NCBI RefSeq assembly: GCF_016757215.1
Contig: NZ_JAESIY010000004.1
Span: 124,001-188,000 of the forward strand
DNA length: 64,000 bases
Reading direction: 5' to 3'
Source: Fulvivirga sediminis
GTDB lineage: Bacteria; Bacteroidota; Bacteroidia; Cytophagales; Cyclobacteriaceae
Shown here: piece after piece, positions 53,206-62,604 of the stretch
How the letters are laid out: every line of letters starts with the position of its first letter
Position numbering within the stretch: position 1 is the stretch's first letter
Notes under the pieces: model-generated
Databases searched by the model: none
What the model saw: the letters and a program-made list of their open reading frames with translations, nothing else
What the model was told of the DNA's origin: nothing
Program-made: the position numbers and the translations under genes

Positions 53206-53927
53206 TTCCTACTACTTAAAACGAGTTTAGTGGCTAATAGGACTACTGCTATCACACTAAGAAAATATATTACATCACGGCTATCTATCAGGCCTTTGCT
53301 CAGGGCATCGTAATGATATAGAATACCCAACTGCTCTAACATACCTGAAAACCGCCCCCAATCATTAATAGAAGCGATTGACTCAAACCCTGAATACACT
53401 ATGAAGCAGAAAAACACTGCTACTATAAAAGAGATGATTTGGTTAGAGCTAATTACTGACGAGAATATTCCGATGGCAGTAAAAACCGCGCCCAGAAGCA
53501 CCAGCCCCACATAAGATCCCATTACCCCGGCAGTGTCAATATTACCCTCCGGACTGCCCAGCTTATAAATAGACCAATAGTACACCAGGGTAGGTATGAT
53601 TGCGAAAACTACTAGCACCAAACCAGACAAGTATTTACCAAATATAATCTGCCAATCGGTAAGAGGCTTGGTAAGCAATAATTCAATAGTACCACCACGC
53701 TTCTCTTCAGCAAACATACGCATAGTTATAGCCGGTATTAAGAACATAAAAACATATGGCCCTAAAACAAAAAGGGTTTCCATATCAGCATAGCCATACT
53801 CTAGCACAGAAGTATCAGGAAAGACCCACATCAAAAGGCCTATTCCGGTAAGAAACACACTAATAACTATATAGGCGATTAAAGAATTGAGAAAGCTATT
53901 AAACTCTTTCAAAAAGATCTGAATCAT
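53199..53927 (-). CDS. gldF: GldF, gliding-motility ABC transporter permease
   Basis: A 242-aa ABC-2-type permease with six membrane segments and the typical N-terminal MIQIFLKEFNSFLNSLIAY. The conserved cytoplasmic stretch FAEEKRGGTIELLLTKPLTD, seen in this permease class, contacts the ATPase. It partners GldA and GldG. The start overlaps the gldA stop by 4 nt. Confidence 0.93.
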   Translation of the reverse strand: MIQIFLKEFNSFLNSLIAYIVISVFLTGIGLLMWVFPDTSVLEYGYADMETLFVLGPYVFMFLIPAITMRMFAEEKRGGTIELLLTKPLTDWQIIFGKYLSGLVLVVFAIIPTLVYYWSIYKLGSPEGNIDTAGVMGSYVGLVLLGAVFTAIGIFSSVISSNQIISFIVAVFFCFIVYSGFESIASINDWGRFSGMLEQLGILYHYDALSKGLIDSRDVIYFLSVIAVVLLATKLVLSSRKW

Positions 53928-54850
53928 TCTGCTTTACCTCCTTTTGTCAATTCCTGGAATACATTTTCTATAGTCACTTCTTCTTGTTGCAAGCCCAGCA
54001 AAGTAATATTCTCTTTGGTTGCATAATTGAAGATTTCTGGCCTCATATCCTTTTCTACTGAAGCAGTAACTTTATACTTATGTCCATCTCCTTTCTCTAC
54101 CTCTAACACCCCTTCTATGAATTTTAGGCTTTCTTCATCTATTGCCTCAGCAAACTCAACAGTAATAACTGCTACCTTTCTTTGGGTATTTTTAAGCTGG
54201 TCAATGGCATCATTAGCCACTATTTTACCATTATTAATTACCACAACACGATCACACAGTGCTTGCACCTCCTGCATAATGTGAGTAGAAAAAATAACCG
54301 TTTTATCCTGACTTATGCTTTTGATCAGATTACGGATTTCCACTATTTGATTAGGATCGAGCCCTGTAGTAGGCTCATCAAGTATTAGCACTTCAGGGTC
54401 ATGAATTAGCGCCTGCGCCAAGCCCACACGCTGCCTATAGCCTTTAGATAGAGCCTCTATCTTTTTATTCTGCTCTTTTACAAGCCCACAAAGACTTATA
54501 ATTTCACCTATACGAGTTTTAAGAATTTTACCAGACACCCCATACACTTTGCCTATGAACTGCAAATACTCCCGTACATACATTTCCAGATAAAGCGGAT
54601 TGTGCTCAGGCAGATAGCCAATATGCTTTCTCACCTCCACTGATTCTTCTATTACATCAAGGCCACACACCTGCACAGTGCCTTCTGTAGGAGGCAAATA
54701 ACAGGTAGCTATTTTCATAGTAGTGGACTTGCCTGCACCATTAGGCCCTAGAAAACCAAGAATCTCTCCCTTTTTCACTTCAAAAGAGATGCTATCTATT
54801 GCCTTCTGTTGCCCGTATACTTTCGTGAGATTTCTGACAGATATCGACAT
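53924..54850 (-). CDS. gldA: GldA, gliding-motility ABC transporter ATP-binding subunit
   Basis: A 308-aa ABC ATPase. Walker A GPNGAGKST, the signature-like LSKGYRQRVGLAQAL and Walker B VLILDEPTTGLDP are intact, with the C-terminal extension of ABC-2 exporters. I start it at 54850 (MSISVRNLTKVYG); the frame continues upstream from 54895 through a promoter. First gene of a gldA-F-G-DUF4340 row. In F. johnsoniae gldA lies apart from gldFG, so this compact layout is tidier. Confidence 0.93.
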   Translation of the reverse strand: MSISVRNLTKVYGQQKAIDSISFEVKKGEILGFLGPNGAGKSTTMKIATCYLPPTEGTVQVCGLDVIEESVEVRKHIGYLPEHNPLYLEMYVREYLQFIGKVYGVSGKILKTRIGEIISLCGLVKEQNKKIEALSKGYRQRVGLAQALIHDPEVLILDEPTTGLDPNQIVEIRNLIKSISQDKTVIFSTHIMQEVQALCDRVVVINNGKIVANDAIDQLKNTQRKVAVITVEFAEAIDEESLKFIEGVLEVEKGDGHKYKVTASVEKDMRPEIFNYATKENITLLGLQQEEVTIENVFQELTKGGKAE

Positions 54851-54865
54851 AATACAAATGAACGA

Positions 54866-54896
54866 CAAAAGTATTAAGTTGACGTGTTTATGCAAA
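54866..54896 (-). promoter_or_regulatory. promoter of the gldAFG row
   Basis: Minus-strand -7 TACTTTTG (54866-54873) and -33 TTTG (54893-54896) with a 19-nt spacer, the best Bacteroidota consensus in the window. The start codon at 54850 is close, implying a leader of about 10 nt. It also rules out the longer gldA start at 54895. Confidence 0.7.
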
Positions 54897-55023
54897 AAAA
54901 TATCCTTATTACTAATTGTGATAATTTTTAACCTAAATTAACTAAAATTGCGTGGCATCATTCAGAAACTTTGTTTTCTTCATGAATGTTTCATGATTTC
55001 AATGTATCCTGTACGATTTAGTT

Positions 55024-56448
55024 ATGCAGAAATTCTTATTTACTTTTTTATTATCAATCACTTTTTTAAGCAGCCACGCACAAAATGGCTATAAGCTTGA
55101 TTTCCAGATTCATGGCTTAGCTGACACCACTATTTATCTTGGCTATTTCTTTGGCGAAAGCACTTACCTAACAGACACCGCACAGGTAGATAGTGAAGGA
55201 AAATTTACCTTTGACGGGAAAAAACCATTGAGCAAAGGGGTCTATTTCCTCGTACTGAACAAGTCTAAATTATTTGATATTATCATTAATGAAGATCAGA
55301 CGTTCAAAATAGAAACTACCAGACCGGAGTTTGTAGAGACAGCCAAGGTCACCGGAGATGTTGATAATGACGTTTTCTTTAAAAACATGCTTTATAATGA
55401 AGCTCGAAATGCTGAAGCTAAACCGCAAGTAGAAATGCTGAAAGACAGCACCAGCACAACTGCTGAAAAAGAAGCAGCCAGAGCATTCCTGAATAAGCTT
55501 AACGAAAAAGTAATGAAGCATCAGGATGAGGTGATTGAAAAATACCCAACCACTCTATTTGCCAAAATACTTAAAGCTAACAAAAAGATTGAGGTACCAG
55601 AACCTCCAAAATTAGACAATGGAGCTATAGACTCTACCTTCAGCTACCGTTACTACAAATCGCATTATTGGGATAATTTCAACTTAGGTGATCCTGCCAT
55701 GATCAGGTTAAACGAACCTCTTTACAAGAAAAAGGTGGAAGACTATTTAGATAAAATGCTGCTACAGCACCCTGATACCATCAGTAATGCTATTGATGAA
55801 TTAGCCAAAGTCGCTAAAAAAGATCAAGACACCTATAAGTACTTGATCTGGATAGTAACTATAAAATACCAACAGCCTGAAATCATGGGCTTAGACGAGG
55901 TTTTTGTGCACCTGTATGACGAATATTTCGCTTCGGGAGAGATGGACTTCTGGGCTAACGCCAAACTCAAGAAAAACCTGGAAGACAGAGCTAAGCAACT
56001 AAGAAACAGCCTTATAGGATTAAAAGCGCCCAACCTAATCATGCAAAACGAAGACTTAAAGTCTCGGGCGCTTTATGACATGAAGAATAAGTACACAGTG
56101 ATTTACTTTTATGATCCTGACTGTGGCCACTGTAAAAAAGAAACGCCAAAGCTTAAAGAATTTTATGATAACTCCGCCTATGATGTAGGCATCTTCGCCG
56201 TATCTGCAGACACCTCTATGGTAAAGATGAAAGATTACATTAAAACCATGCATATGGAAGAGTGGACCACCGTGAACGGCCCCAGAACCTACACTGAGTC
56301 GTACAGAGATCTTTATGATGCCATGACTACTCCTACTATTTATGTACTGAACAGTAATAAGAAAATTATCGCTAAAAAGCTTCCTGCAGAACGATTGGAA
56401 GAATTTTTAACAAGATATGAAGCAATAGAAAACAGGGAGCAGCAATAG
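55024..56448 (+). CDS. secreted thioredoxin-like protein (DUF4369/DUF5106 type)
   Basis: A 474-aa exported protein with signal peptide ending SSHAQ. The N-terminal ~110 residues are a DUF4369-like beta domain (LDFQIHGLADTTIYLGYFFG), a helical middle resembles DUF5106, and the C-terminal ~130 residues are a TlpA/AhpC-type thioredoxin fold with active-site CGHC (Cys367, Cys370) in YDPDCGHCKKETPKL and the cis-Pro MTTPTIY. It probably reduces or rearranges disulfides in the periplasm. A classical terminator overlaps its stop. Confidence 0.9.
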   Translation: MQKFLFTFLLSITFLSSHAQNGYKLDFQIHGLADTTIYLGYFFGESTYLTDTAQVDSEGKFTFDGKKPLSKGVYFLVLNKSKLFDIIINEDQTFKIETTRPEFVETAKVTGDVDNDVFFKNMLYNEARNAEAKPQVEMLKDSTSTTAEKEAARAFLNKLNEKVMKHQDEVIEKYPTTLFAKILKANKKIEVPEPPKLDNGAIDSTFSYRYYKSHYWDNFNLGDPAMIRLNEPLYKKKVEDYLDKMLLQHPDTISNAIDELAKVAKKDQDTYKYLIWIVTIKYQQPEIMGLDEVFVHLYDEYFASGEMDFWANAKLKKNLEDRAKQLRNSLIGLKAPNLIMQNEDLKSRALYDMKNKYTVIYFYDPDCGHCKKETPKLKEFYDNSAYDVGIFAVSADTSMVKMKDYIKTMHMEEWTTVNGPRTYTESYRDLYDAMTTPTIYVLNSNKKIIAKKLPAERLEEFLTRYEAIENREQQ

Positions 56449-56460
56449 CTCCCTTTTTTT
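56434..56460 (+). terminator. intrinsic terminator overlapping a stop codon
   Basis: A 7-bp stem AGGGAGC (56434-56440) with GCTCCCT (56448-56454), followed by seven Ts. The stop codon TAG (56446-56448) lies in the loop/arm, and the convergent gene ends at 56459. Confidence 0.85.
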
Positions 56461-57829
56461 ATATTTCTTTGAGGTTAGACAGCATAGTAGGGATAAGTTC
56501 GGACACAGTAGGGTGAATATGAACTGCATTTTTCATCACAGTATATGGTTGCTTAGCGTACATCACGTCAATAATAGAGTGGATAATTTCATCTGCCCCC
56601 ACTCCCAGAATAGACGCCCCAAGAATTAAGTGCGATTCAGCATCTACGATCACCTTCATAAAACCTTCTGTCTCACCCTTTTCATTTGCCCTAGCTACCT
56701 TACTCATTAGCATTTCAGCTTTCAGAGCCCTGATCCCCTTTTTTATCACCTCTTCCGCTGTCATGCCTACTCGAGCCAATGGAGGGTCCATATATAAAGC
56801 ATAACAGGAAATTCTATCAGAAACCTTTTTGCCACCATTACCAAACAAGCCATTCTCCACTATTTCAAAATCATTATAAGCAGTATGCGTAAATGCTCCT
56901 TTGCCATTGCAGTCTCCCAATGCCCAGACTCCCTCTACCGTAGTATTGAGATAATCGTCAATTTTAATATAACCATGCCCATCTACTTCAATGTCTGTAT
57001 TTTCTAAACCTAAATCATCAGTATTAGGCACTCTACCTACAGCATACAGCAAGTGACTTCCTGATACTGCCGGATCACCATCATCACAATTAATTTCTAC
57101 TTCCACTCCTTCTTCCTCAGAAGTTTTAGCGTAAATACATTCTGCCTTCGTGCGAATATGAATACCTTCTTTCTCCAAAATATCCTTTACATTTTCAGAA
57201 ACATCATGATCTTCTTTACTCAAAAGATATTCACCTTTTTCTATAATGGTTACTTTGCATCCAAACCTTCTAAACATCTGAGCAAATTCTACACCCACAT
57301 AACTACCTCCTATAATTACTAAATGCTCTGGCAGTTCATCCAGATTCAAAATACTGGAATTAGTAAGGTATTCAAGCCCCTCCTCATGATTAGCAATACG
57401 TGCTCTTCCTCCAACATTAATGAAAATTTTTTCTGCCTGTATTTGATTGCCATCAACTTGAAGTGCCTTATTATTAATAAAACGAGCTTGCCCCTTAAAA
57501 ACAGTGATATTCTCATCATCCTCCATCCAGGTTTCTAAACCTTCTCTAGACTGCATTACAATCTCGTCACGTCTTTTCTTTACCTGATCAAAATCTATCT
57601 TAAAATTAGAAGCGCCTATTACTCCATGAGCTGAAGCATGTTTTACGGTATGAGCTACCTTAGCGCTGGCAACCATTGCCTTAGTGGGTGTACACCCTGT
57701 ATTGACACAGGTACCCCCAAAGAATTTTCTTTCTACAATAGCTACTTTATAATCTTCAGATGCTAACCTGGAGGCTAATGGAGGACCTGCCTGGCCTGCT
57801 CCAATAATAATTGCATCAAAGTGAGTCAT
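56459..57829 (-). CDS. class I flavin pyridine-nucleotide disulfide oxidoreductase
   Basis: A 456-aa FAD enzyme of the mercuric reductase/lipoamide dehydrogenase family. FAD motif GAGQAG (10-15), redox disulfide C41/C46 in GGTCVNTGCTP, NAD(P) motif VIIGGSYVGVEFA, second FAD motif WALGDCNG and catalytic His-Glu in HIHPTVSELIPTM are intact. It lacks an N-terminal metal-binding domain and a C-terminal Cys pair, so it is not a true MerA; the physiological substrate is unknown. It is a single gene convergent with the thioredoxin-like gene. Confidence 0.88.
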   Translation of the reverse strand: MTHFDAIIIGAGQAGPPLASRLASEDYKVAIVERKFFGGTCVNTGCTPTKAMVASAKVAHTVKHASAHGVIGASNFKIDFDQVKKRRDEIVMQSREGLETWMEDDENITVFKGQARFINNKALQVDGNQIQAEKIFINVGGRARIANHEEGLEYLTNSSILNLDELPEHLVIIGGSYVGVEFAQMFRRFGCKVTIIEKGEYLLSKEDHDVSENVKDILEKEGIHIRTKAECIYAKTSEEEGVEVEINCDDGDPAVSGSHLLYAVGRVPNTDDLGLENTDIEVDGHGYIKIDDYLNTTVEGVWALGDCNGKGAFTHTAYNDFEIVENGLFGNGGKKVSDRISCYALYMDPPLARVGMTAEEVIKKGIRALKAEMLMSKVARANEKGETEGFMKVIVDAESHLILGASILGVGADEIIHSIIDVMYAKQPYTVMKNAVHIHPTVSELIPTMLSNLKEI

Positions 57830-57900
57830 AATATTCTATTCAAATTATAGAATATGACACATACAAAGCGGTTTTGTTTAAAACCTAAAAAGGACTTAGC

Positions 57901-58875
57901 TTATTTATTACGCTCAATAGTAAACTGAACGAGATTTTTCAGCGAGGTTTTATAAGGAGTGTCTGCAAAATCATCAAGGATAGCTACTGCTTCATCATAA
58001 TATCTCATCATAACAGTCTGAGCATACTCTAGCCCGCCAGAGTTCTTCACAAAATCGATAATCTGATTGATCTTTTTGCTGTTATCATTATGATTCCTTA
58101 CAAGATTGATAACCCGTTTTCTTTCCATCCATGAAGATTTTTGCAAAGCATGAATTAATGGAAGGGTCATTTTTTTCTCACGGATATCAATTCCTAATGG
58201 CTTCCCTACCTCATCTTCACCATAGTCAAAAAGATCATCTTTTATTTGAAAAGCCATTCCTACCTTTTCTCCAAAAGCATGCATTTTCTCCACTACTTCA
58301 GAGTTCTCCTGCACTGAGGCTGCCCCCACTGCACAGCAAGAAGCTATAAGGGATGCTGTTTTTTGTCTGATAATCTCATAGTAAACATCTTCAGTGATAT
58401 CTAACTTACGAGCCTTTTCCATTTGCAATAGCTCTCCCTCACTCATCAGTTTCACTGCCTGAGACACAATTTTCAACAATTGATAATCTCCATTATCTAT
58501 GGAGAGCAACAACCCCCTACTCAGCAAGTAATCCCCTACCAGCACAGCTATCTTGTTTTTCCATAAAGCATTAACAGAGAAAAAACCACGACGGTAGTTC
58601 GCATCATCCACTACATCATCGTGCACAAGTGTGGCGGTGTGTAATAATTCAATGAGCGATGCTCCTCTATAAGTGGCCTCATCGATATTTCCGCAAGTGC
58701 CTGCCGTAAGAAACACAAACATAGGTCGCATCTGCTTACCTTTGCGCTTTACGATGTAACTCATTATTTTGTCGAGCAACAACACTTTGGTCTTCATAGA
58801 TGCTCGGAATTTTTTTTCAAATTCCTCCATCTCTGAAGCTATTGGGGACTGGATATCACGTAGTTTTAAAGCCAT
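57901..58875 (-). CDS. all-trans polyprenyl diphosphate synthase
   Basis: A 324-aa prenyltransferase that adds isopentenyl units to make the quinone side chain or a related polyprenyl diphosphate. First Asp-rich motif DDVVDD at residues 86-91 in LVHDDVVDDANYRRG, second motif FQIKDDLFDYGED, and PMFVFLTAG. Product length cannot be set reliably from the sequence; octaprenyl/heptaprenyl-type enzymes (IspB-like, for menaquinone) are the closest match. Divergent from the alpha/beta hydrolase gene, with 54 nt between starts. Confidence 0.9.
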   Translation of the reverse strand: MALKLRDIQSPIASEMEEFEKKFRASMKTKVLLLDKIMSYIVKRKGKQMRPMFVFLTAGTCGNIDEATYRGASLIELLHTATLVHDDVVDDANYRRGFFSVNALWKNKIAVLVGDYLLSRGLLLSIDNGDYQLLKIVSQAVKLMSEGELLQMEKARKLDITEDVYYEIIRQKTASLIASCCAVGAASVQENSEVVEKMHAFGEKVGMAFQIKDDLFDYGEDEVGKPLGIDIREKKMTLPLIHALQKSSWMERKRVINLVRNHNDNSKKINQIIDFVKNSGGLEYAQTVMMRYYDEAVAILDDFADTPYKTSLKNLVQFTIERNK

Positions 58876-58929
58876 GCGGACTATTGAGCTACAATATTAA
58901 TGACACAAAACACCTAATCAAAATATAAT

Positions 58930-59817
58930 ATGACCAACTCTCTAAAATTGAAAGATAATATTCTAATATCTGGCGAACACAATGCTGCAAAAATATTAGT
59001 TGATGTCAGATATATATCAAATAACAGTAAAAAACCTTTAATAATATTTATTCACGGCTTCAAAGGTTTCAAAGATTGGGGCTATTTCAATATTTTATCA
59101 GAAAAATTTTCAAAAAAAGAATTTATTTTCGCCAAATTTAATTTTTCACATAATGGCACTACTGCTGAAAACCCTACCGAATTTGAGGATTTGCAAGCCT
59201 TCTCTCAGAACAATTTTAGTATTGAAATGGATGACATCAAAAGTGTAATAGATTATTTCCATTCTGATGCGTGTGAAGTGCCTGCAAGTGAAATAGATTT
59301 AAATGCTATTTATTTAATAGGACATAGTCGTGGTGGTGGTGTATCCATCTTAAAAGCGGCTGAAGATGATAGAATAACTGCCCTTGTAACCTGGGCCTCG
59401 ATTGCTGATTTAAAAATGCGCTGGCCGCAGCAAGTGCTCGATCAATGGAAAAAAGATCAGGTACTTCACATTACTAACAGCCGCACTAATCAACAAATGC
59501 CTATGGACTACCAAATAGTAGAGGATTTCTTTTCTCATGAAGAGAGATTCACCATAGCCAATGCGGCCAGAAAATTAACCATTCCCCAGCTCATAGTTCA
59601 TGGTACTAACGATGAAACGGTAGAACACAGAGAAGCGCTCATGCTACATGAGTTTAACCCTCAAAGTGAATTGTTTCTCATAGAGGATGCAGACCATGTA
59701 TTAGGAGGATCACACCCCTACTCCGGCGATGACCTGCCTCAAGATGCGGAAAAAGCTTTTATCAAAACCCTGGAGTTTCTCCAAGCCATTAAGAACTCAG
59801 AACTGGAACACAACTAA
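58930..59817 (+). CDS. alpha/beta-hydrolase (dienelactone-hydrolase-like)
   Basis: A 295-aa cytoplasmic hydrolase. Oxyanion region FIHGFKGFKDWGYF, nucleophile elbow GHSRGGG with Ser133, acid HGTNDETVEH and catalytic His in EDADHVLGG complete the triad. Substrate unknown; an esterase or acyl-peptidase-type activity is typical. Monocistronic, 72 nt before corA on the same strand. Confidence 0.88.
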   Translation: MTNSLKLKDNILISGEHNAAKILVDVRYISNNSKKPLIIFIHGFKGFKDWGYFNILSEKFSKKEFIFAKFNFSHNGTTAENPTEFEDLQAFSQNNFSIEMDDIKSVIDYFHSDACEVPASEIDLNAIYLIGHSRGGGVSILKAAEDDRITALVTWASIADLKMRWPQQVLDQWKKDQVLHITNSRTNQQMPMDYQIVEDFFSHEERFTIANAARKLTIPQLIVHGTNDETVEHREALMLHEFNPQSELFLIEDADHVLGGSHPYSGDDLPQDAEKAFIKTLEFLQAIKNSELEHN

Positions 59818-59889
59818 AAGTATTACACGAAAACTAGTGCTAAACCTTTATACTACAGTTTTCATTATTAAAGCATAAGCTGAAAAAGC

Positions 59890-61011
59890 ATGAACTTAAC
59901 ACGTATTTCAAAATTGTCTAAACTCATAGGCATAAGAAACTCTAAGCAAAAAGCAGGTTTACCTCCTGGCACGCTTATATACACTGGTAACAAGCTGACC
60001 AATAAATCAGACATAGACCTTATTTCTTATAATGAAAAAGATATAAAAGAATATACCGGCAAAGACATTAATAATGTATTGCCTCATACTGATGAAAACA
60101 GAGTGAACTGGCTCAATATCGATGGGCTTCATAACATTGACCTGATAGAGAGTGTAGGAGGACATTTTAACCTGCATCCATTACTATTAGAAGATATACT
60201 CAACCCAGATCAAAGGCCAAAAACCGATGACTATGAAAATCATCTGTTTTTCACATTGAAGACCTTACACTCTATTCAAGAAGAAGAAAATGATGAAGGG
60301 AGTGTGGTTAACTACGAACAAATAAGCTTTGTTCTCGGCAAGCACTATCTACTGTCTTTTCAGGAAAAAGAAGGAGATCTGTTTGATGGACTACGTGAAA
60401 GGTTAAGGCAAGACAACCATTCCAGTGCTACCCGAGCCCGAAAAAAAGGAGCTGACTACCTGTTTTACAGACTTATAGACACTGTAGTAGACAGCTACTA
60501 CATAGTACTGGAGCAAGTAGGCGAAAAAATAGAAGAGCTAGAAGACGAAGTATACCTGGAACCATCAAATGATACCTTAAAGCAAATTCAAAGGCTTAAA
60601 AAGGAGTTGATATTCCTGAGAAAATCAGTTTATCCCCTCAGAGAATCTTTAAGCAAAGTAATCAAAGGTGAATATCCACTGATAGCCCCTGATACTATTA
60701 CATTTTTCTCTGATGTATACGATCACACCATACATGTTATAGAAACGATAGAAACCTATCGTGATCTTACCGCTAGCTTAATGGACATGTACATGACGAG
60801 CATTAGTAATAAAATGAACGAAGTAATGAAGGTGCTTACTATCATAGCTACCATCTTCATTCCACTTACTTTTATTGCCGGTATCTACGGAATGAATTTC
60901 GACAATATGCCTGAGCTTCACCTCAAATATGGCTACTTCTATACCTGGGGATTGATGATAGCCATTTTCATAGCCATGATTATTTATTTCAAGCGCAAAG
61001 ACTGGATATGA
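59890..61011 (+). CDS. corA: CorA-family Mg2+/Co2+ channel
   Basis: A 373-aa member of the CorA family. The N-terminal cytoplasmic alpha/beta funnel (about 1-260, with VNWLNIDGLHNIDLIESVG) is followed by a long stalk helix and two C-terminal membrane helices. The signature GMN is at 334-336 in YGMNFDNMPEL between them, and the RKDWI-type basic end is present. It imports divalent cations. The stop overlaps the next gene's start by 4 nt (ATGA), coupling ion uptake with an L,D-transpeptidase. Confidence 0.95.
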   Translation: MNLTRISKLSKLIGIRNSKQKAGLPPGTLIYTGNKLTNKSDIDLISYNEKDIKEYTGKDINNVLPHTDENRVNWLNIDGLHNIDLIESVGGHFNLHPLLLEDILNPDQRPKTDDYENHLFFTLKTLHSIQEEENDEGSVVNYEQISFVLGKHYLLSFQEKEGDLFDGLRERLRQDNHSSATRARKKGADYLFYRLIDTVVDSYYIVLEQVGEKIEELEDEVYLEPSNDTLKQIQRLKKELIFLRKSVYPLRESLSKVIKGEYPLIAPDTITFFSDVYDHTIHVIETIETYRDLTASLMDMYMTSISNKMNEVMKVLTIIATIFIPLTFIAGIYGMNFDNMPELHLKYGYFYTWGLMIAIFIAMIIYFKRKDWI

Positions 61012-62600
61012 AAAACATGTTTATTCTACTGTTTGTATTTGCAGCAGTTAATAATCTCTTGGCAGAGACAATAGAGCCCAGCGAAGAAATAAGAAGATGG
61101 ATAGAAGACAAGTCTTTCACTATAGACGGAGAGACCATATTCAGCAAAAAATCTATTCCGGATTTTTACTTAGATCGTGGTTTTGAACCCGCCTGGGATA
61201 ATGATGACAGCATTGCGGAGCTATTAGAGCAAATAAAACTAGTGCATCAGGATGGTTTAAACCCTGAAGACTATCACCTGACTTACCTACTAGAGCATGT
61301 TAAAAATGTTTCTTCTGTGACGCCAATGCTTGACATTATGCTTACTGATGCCTATTTCTTACTCACTACTCATCTACTGATGGGGAAGGTAAATGCCTCC
61401 ACCATAGACCCTGAATGGAAAAGTAGCAATAAGGAAATAGAGTTAAAAAAGACGCTTACACATGCGCTGGAAGAAGTGGAAGTAGCCAAATCTATCAATA
61501 ATGTAAAGCCTAAATATGAAACCTACCTAAAACTAAAACAAGCCCTGGCAGAATATGAACAGATGAAATCAAAAGAGCCTTGGCCTTTAATTAATTCAGG
61601 CGAAACTTTAAAGCCCGGAGACAACGATGACCGCATATTACAATTGAGAGCTCGTTTGTCATTTACTAATTACTACGAGACTCCGGAAGCACCAGACTCT
61701 ACTCTAAGAATATATGATGAGGCACTAGCTTCAGCTGTAAAAGAATTTCAAAAGAGAAATGGACTGGCGCCAGATGGAGCCTTAGGAAAGGGCACTATAG
61801 GAGCCTTAAACGAGACATTAGATAACAAAATCAAAAAAACAACCATCAACTTGGAGCGTTGCCGCTGGCTACCAACAGACCTCGGCAAAGAACATCTCAT
61901 TGTAAATATTGCCAGCTTCCAGCTCCATGCGGTAAAGGATGGAAAAACTATGCTTACCATGAATGTAGTGGTGGGGAAGCCTTATCGAAAAACGCCTGTT
62001 TTTAGCGAGAAACTCAGGTACTTGGTTTTTAACCCTTACTGGACTGTGCCGCCAACCATCTTATCTAAAGACATATTACCATCGGTAAGAAAAAACAGCA
62101 ATTATCTTAACAACTTAAATATAAAAGTGGTGAGTGGAGAAACCGTCATTGATCCAAGCACTATTAATTGGGCCACCACTACAGCTTCAAATTTTCCCTA
62201 TCAGCTTAGGCAGGACCCTGGACCTAATAATGCCTTAGGAATAGTAAAATTTATATTCCCTAATCCATACAACGTTTACATGCATGACACCAATCACCGA
62301 GAGCTTTTTGCTAATACTGATCGTGCCTTAAGCTCGGGCTGTATTCGTCTTTCCAGGCCTAAAGACATGGCAGTGTATATATTGAATAATACCAAGGACG
62401 AATGGGATGAAAAACGAGTGGATAACATTATAAAAACCTCAAAGAACTACACCGTTATGATAAAAAGAGATATCATGGTGCATCTACTATACTGGACGGC
62501 CTTTGTTGATGATAATGGAGTGGTAAATTTCAGGACAGATATTTACGACAGGGATGATGCAGTATGGAAGGCCTTATTGCAAGACCCTCCATCATTATAA
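61008..62600 (+). CDS. YcbB-type L,D-transpeptidase
   Basis: A 530-aa secreted cell-wall enzyme. Signal peptide (1-18, ...NNLLAE), a scaffold region with a DRGFEPAWDNDD motif, a peptidoglycan-binding domain (about 205-265, LRARLSF and VKEFQKRNGLAPDGALGKG) and the YkuD catalytic domain. In this domain His and Cys445 form YMHDTNHRELF and SSGCIRLSRP. It forms 3-3 peptidoglycan cross-links or attaches proteins to the wall. Coupled to corA by a 4-nt overlap; a hairpin (62614-62646) follows. Confidence 0.92.
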   Translation: MKNMFILLFVFAAVNNLLAETIEPSEEIRRWIEDKSFTIDGETIFSKKSIPDFYLDRGFEPAWDNDDSIAELLEQIKLVHQDGLNPEDYHLTYLLEHVKNVSSVTPMLDIMLTDAYFLLTTHLLMGKVNASTIDPEWKSSNKEIELKKTLTHALEEVEVAKSINNVKPKYETYLKLKQALAEYEQMKSKEPWPLINSGETLKPGDNDDRILQLRARLSFTNYYETPEAPDSTLRIYDEALASAVKEFQKRNGLAPDGALGKGTIGALNETLDNKIKKTTINLERCRWLPTDLGKEHLIVNIASFQLHAVKDGKTMLTMNVVVGKPYRKTPVFSEKLRYLVFNPYWTVPPTILSKDILPSVRKNSNYLNNLNIKVVSGETVIDPSTINWATTTASNFPYQLRQDPGPNNALGIVKFIFPNPYNVYMHDTNHRELFANTDRALSSGCIRLSRPKDMAVYILNNTKDEWDEKRVDNIIKTSKNYTVMIKRDIMVHLLYWTAFVDDNGVVNFRTDIYDRDDAVWKALLQDPPSL

Positions 62601-62604
62601 GATC

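Noticed and set aside
56459-57829. Mercuric reductase call
   Set aside because: The redox disulfide is present, but the N-terminal metal-binding domain and C-terminal Cys pair needed for Hg(II) handling are missing, and no other mer gene is nearby.
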